Shown here one piece after another: positions 4,981-5,056 of a stretch of DNA of 5,056 nt. The first letter of the stretch is position 1. Each line of letters begins with the position of its first letter. The stretch is from an uncultured Clostridia bacterium (GTDB lineage: Bacteria > Bacillota > Clostridia > Christensenellales > Borkfalkiaceae): positions 1 through 5,056 of the forward strand of contig CALVXL010000107.1 in assembly GCA_944369635.1 (NCBI GenBank). Direction: 5' to 3'. The notes beneath the pieces were generated by a model that did no database searches, had not been told where the DNA came from, and saw nothing but the letters and a program-made list of their open reading frames with translations. The position numbers and the translations under genes are program-made.

Positions 4981-5056
4981 AAGACGAAGAAAAGAAAGTC
5001 TGCAACTGTGCGGAAGACGATTGCGACTGCGGTTGCGGTTGTGATTGCGATTGCGA
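4977..5056 (+). CDS. Start of an extremely Cys-rich acidic protein, possibly DUF1292 family (3' end missing)
   Basis: Twenty-six complete codons are visible. An acidic/lysine start (MKDEEKKV) is followed by eight cysteines in the next 18 residues, ending in CDCGCGCDCDC with Cys alternating with Asp or Gly. ATG 4977 overlaps the ruvX stop by 3 nt (ATGA) and has AGGAG 7 nt upstream, so this is a real translated gene. From context, the gene right after ruvX in Firmicutes is often a DUF1292 (YrzB-like) protein. As I recall, clostridial members can carry a Cys-rich N-terminal extension before the conserved domain, which would lie beyond the window. A stand-alone metallothionein-like metal-binding peptide is the alternative. 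The repeated TGCGAC/TGCGGT codons suggest growth by short repeat expansion. Metal binding is inference from the cysteines. Confidence 0.75.
   Translation, partial: MKDEEKKVCNCAEDDCDCGCGCDCDC

Overview
The window reads as chromosomal DNA of an anaerobic Bacillota (class Clostridia). It looks like an uncultured gut-type lineage of roughly half G+C, in the style of Christensenellales genomes, but that rank is inference. The evidence is strong GGAGG-type ribosome binding sites, consensus sigma-A promoters, intrinsic terminators, an Rrf2/IscR-NifS-IscU cluster, and ruvX followed by a small Cys-rich protein. All eight genes lie on the + strand, and the first and last are cut by the window edges. 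There is no sign of mobile elements, CRISPR arrays, tRNA or rRNA.

Layout: (1) 1-651 is the C-terminal part of an unrecognised protein with an HTH-like, basic, helical N-terminal region and a C-terminal coiled coil. (2) 652-840 holds a candidate terminator, a perfect 17-bp hairpin of unknown role, and a promoter whose -10 box sits inside a near-perfect 26-bp palindrome (candidate operator). (3) 841-2025 encodes a PLP-dependent alpha-oxoamine synthase whose active-site motif is of the serine palmitoyltransferase type rather than the BioF or Kbl type. It is a monocistronic gene closed by a strong terminator. (4) 2164-4195 is an iron-sulfur cluster assembly operon: consensus promoter, Rrf2/IscR-type regulator with a TTG start, IscS/NifS cysteine desulfurase and IscU scaffold, the last two overlapping by 8 nt. 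(5) 4203-4497 is a one-gene unit with its own promoter, a 52-aa single-helix membrane protein and a terminator. (6) 4496-5056 starts a new unit: a promoter whose predicted transcription start coincides with the ruvX ATG (possible leaderless mRNA), ruvX, and an overlapping (ATGA) start of an extremely Cys-rich protein that may be a DUF1292 member.

How the parts work together: IscS takes sulfur from cysteine and passes it to IscU, where [2Fe-2S]/[4Fe-4S] clusters are built. The Rrf2 protein probably senses cluster supply and controls its own operon. In many Clostridia this operon leads on through mnmA/alaS/ireB to ruvX and a DUF1292 gene. Here those middle genes are absent and only the small membrane protein separates iscU from ruvX. 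The alpha-oxoamine synthase appears to be separately controlled. No BioA/B/D, threonine dehydrogenase or other sphingolipid gene is visible beside it, so its substrate cannot be settled from this window.

The points most worth a second look are the SPT-like enzyme in an apparent Firmicute with its palindromic operator, the Cys/Asp/Gly alternating protein at the right edge, and the likely leaderless ruvX transcript.
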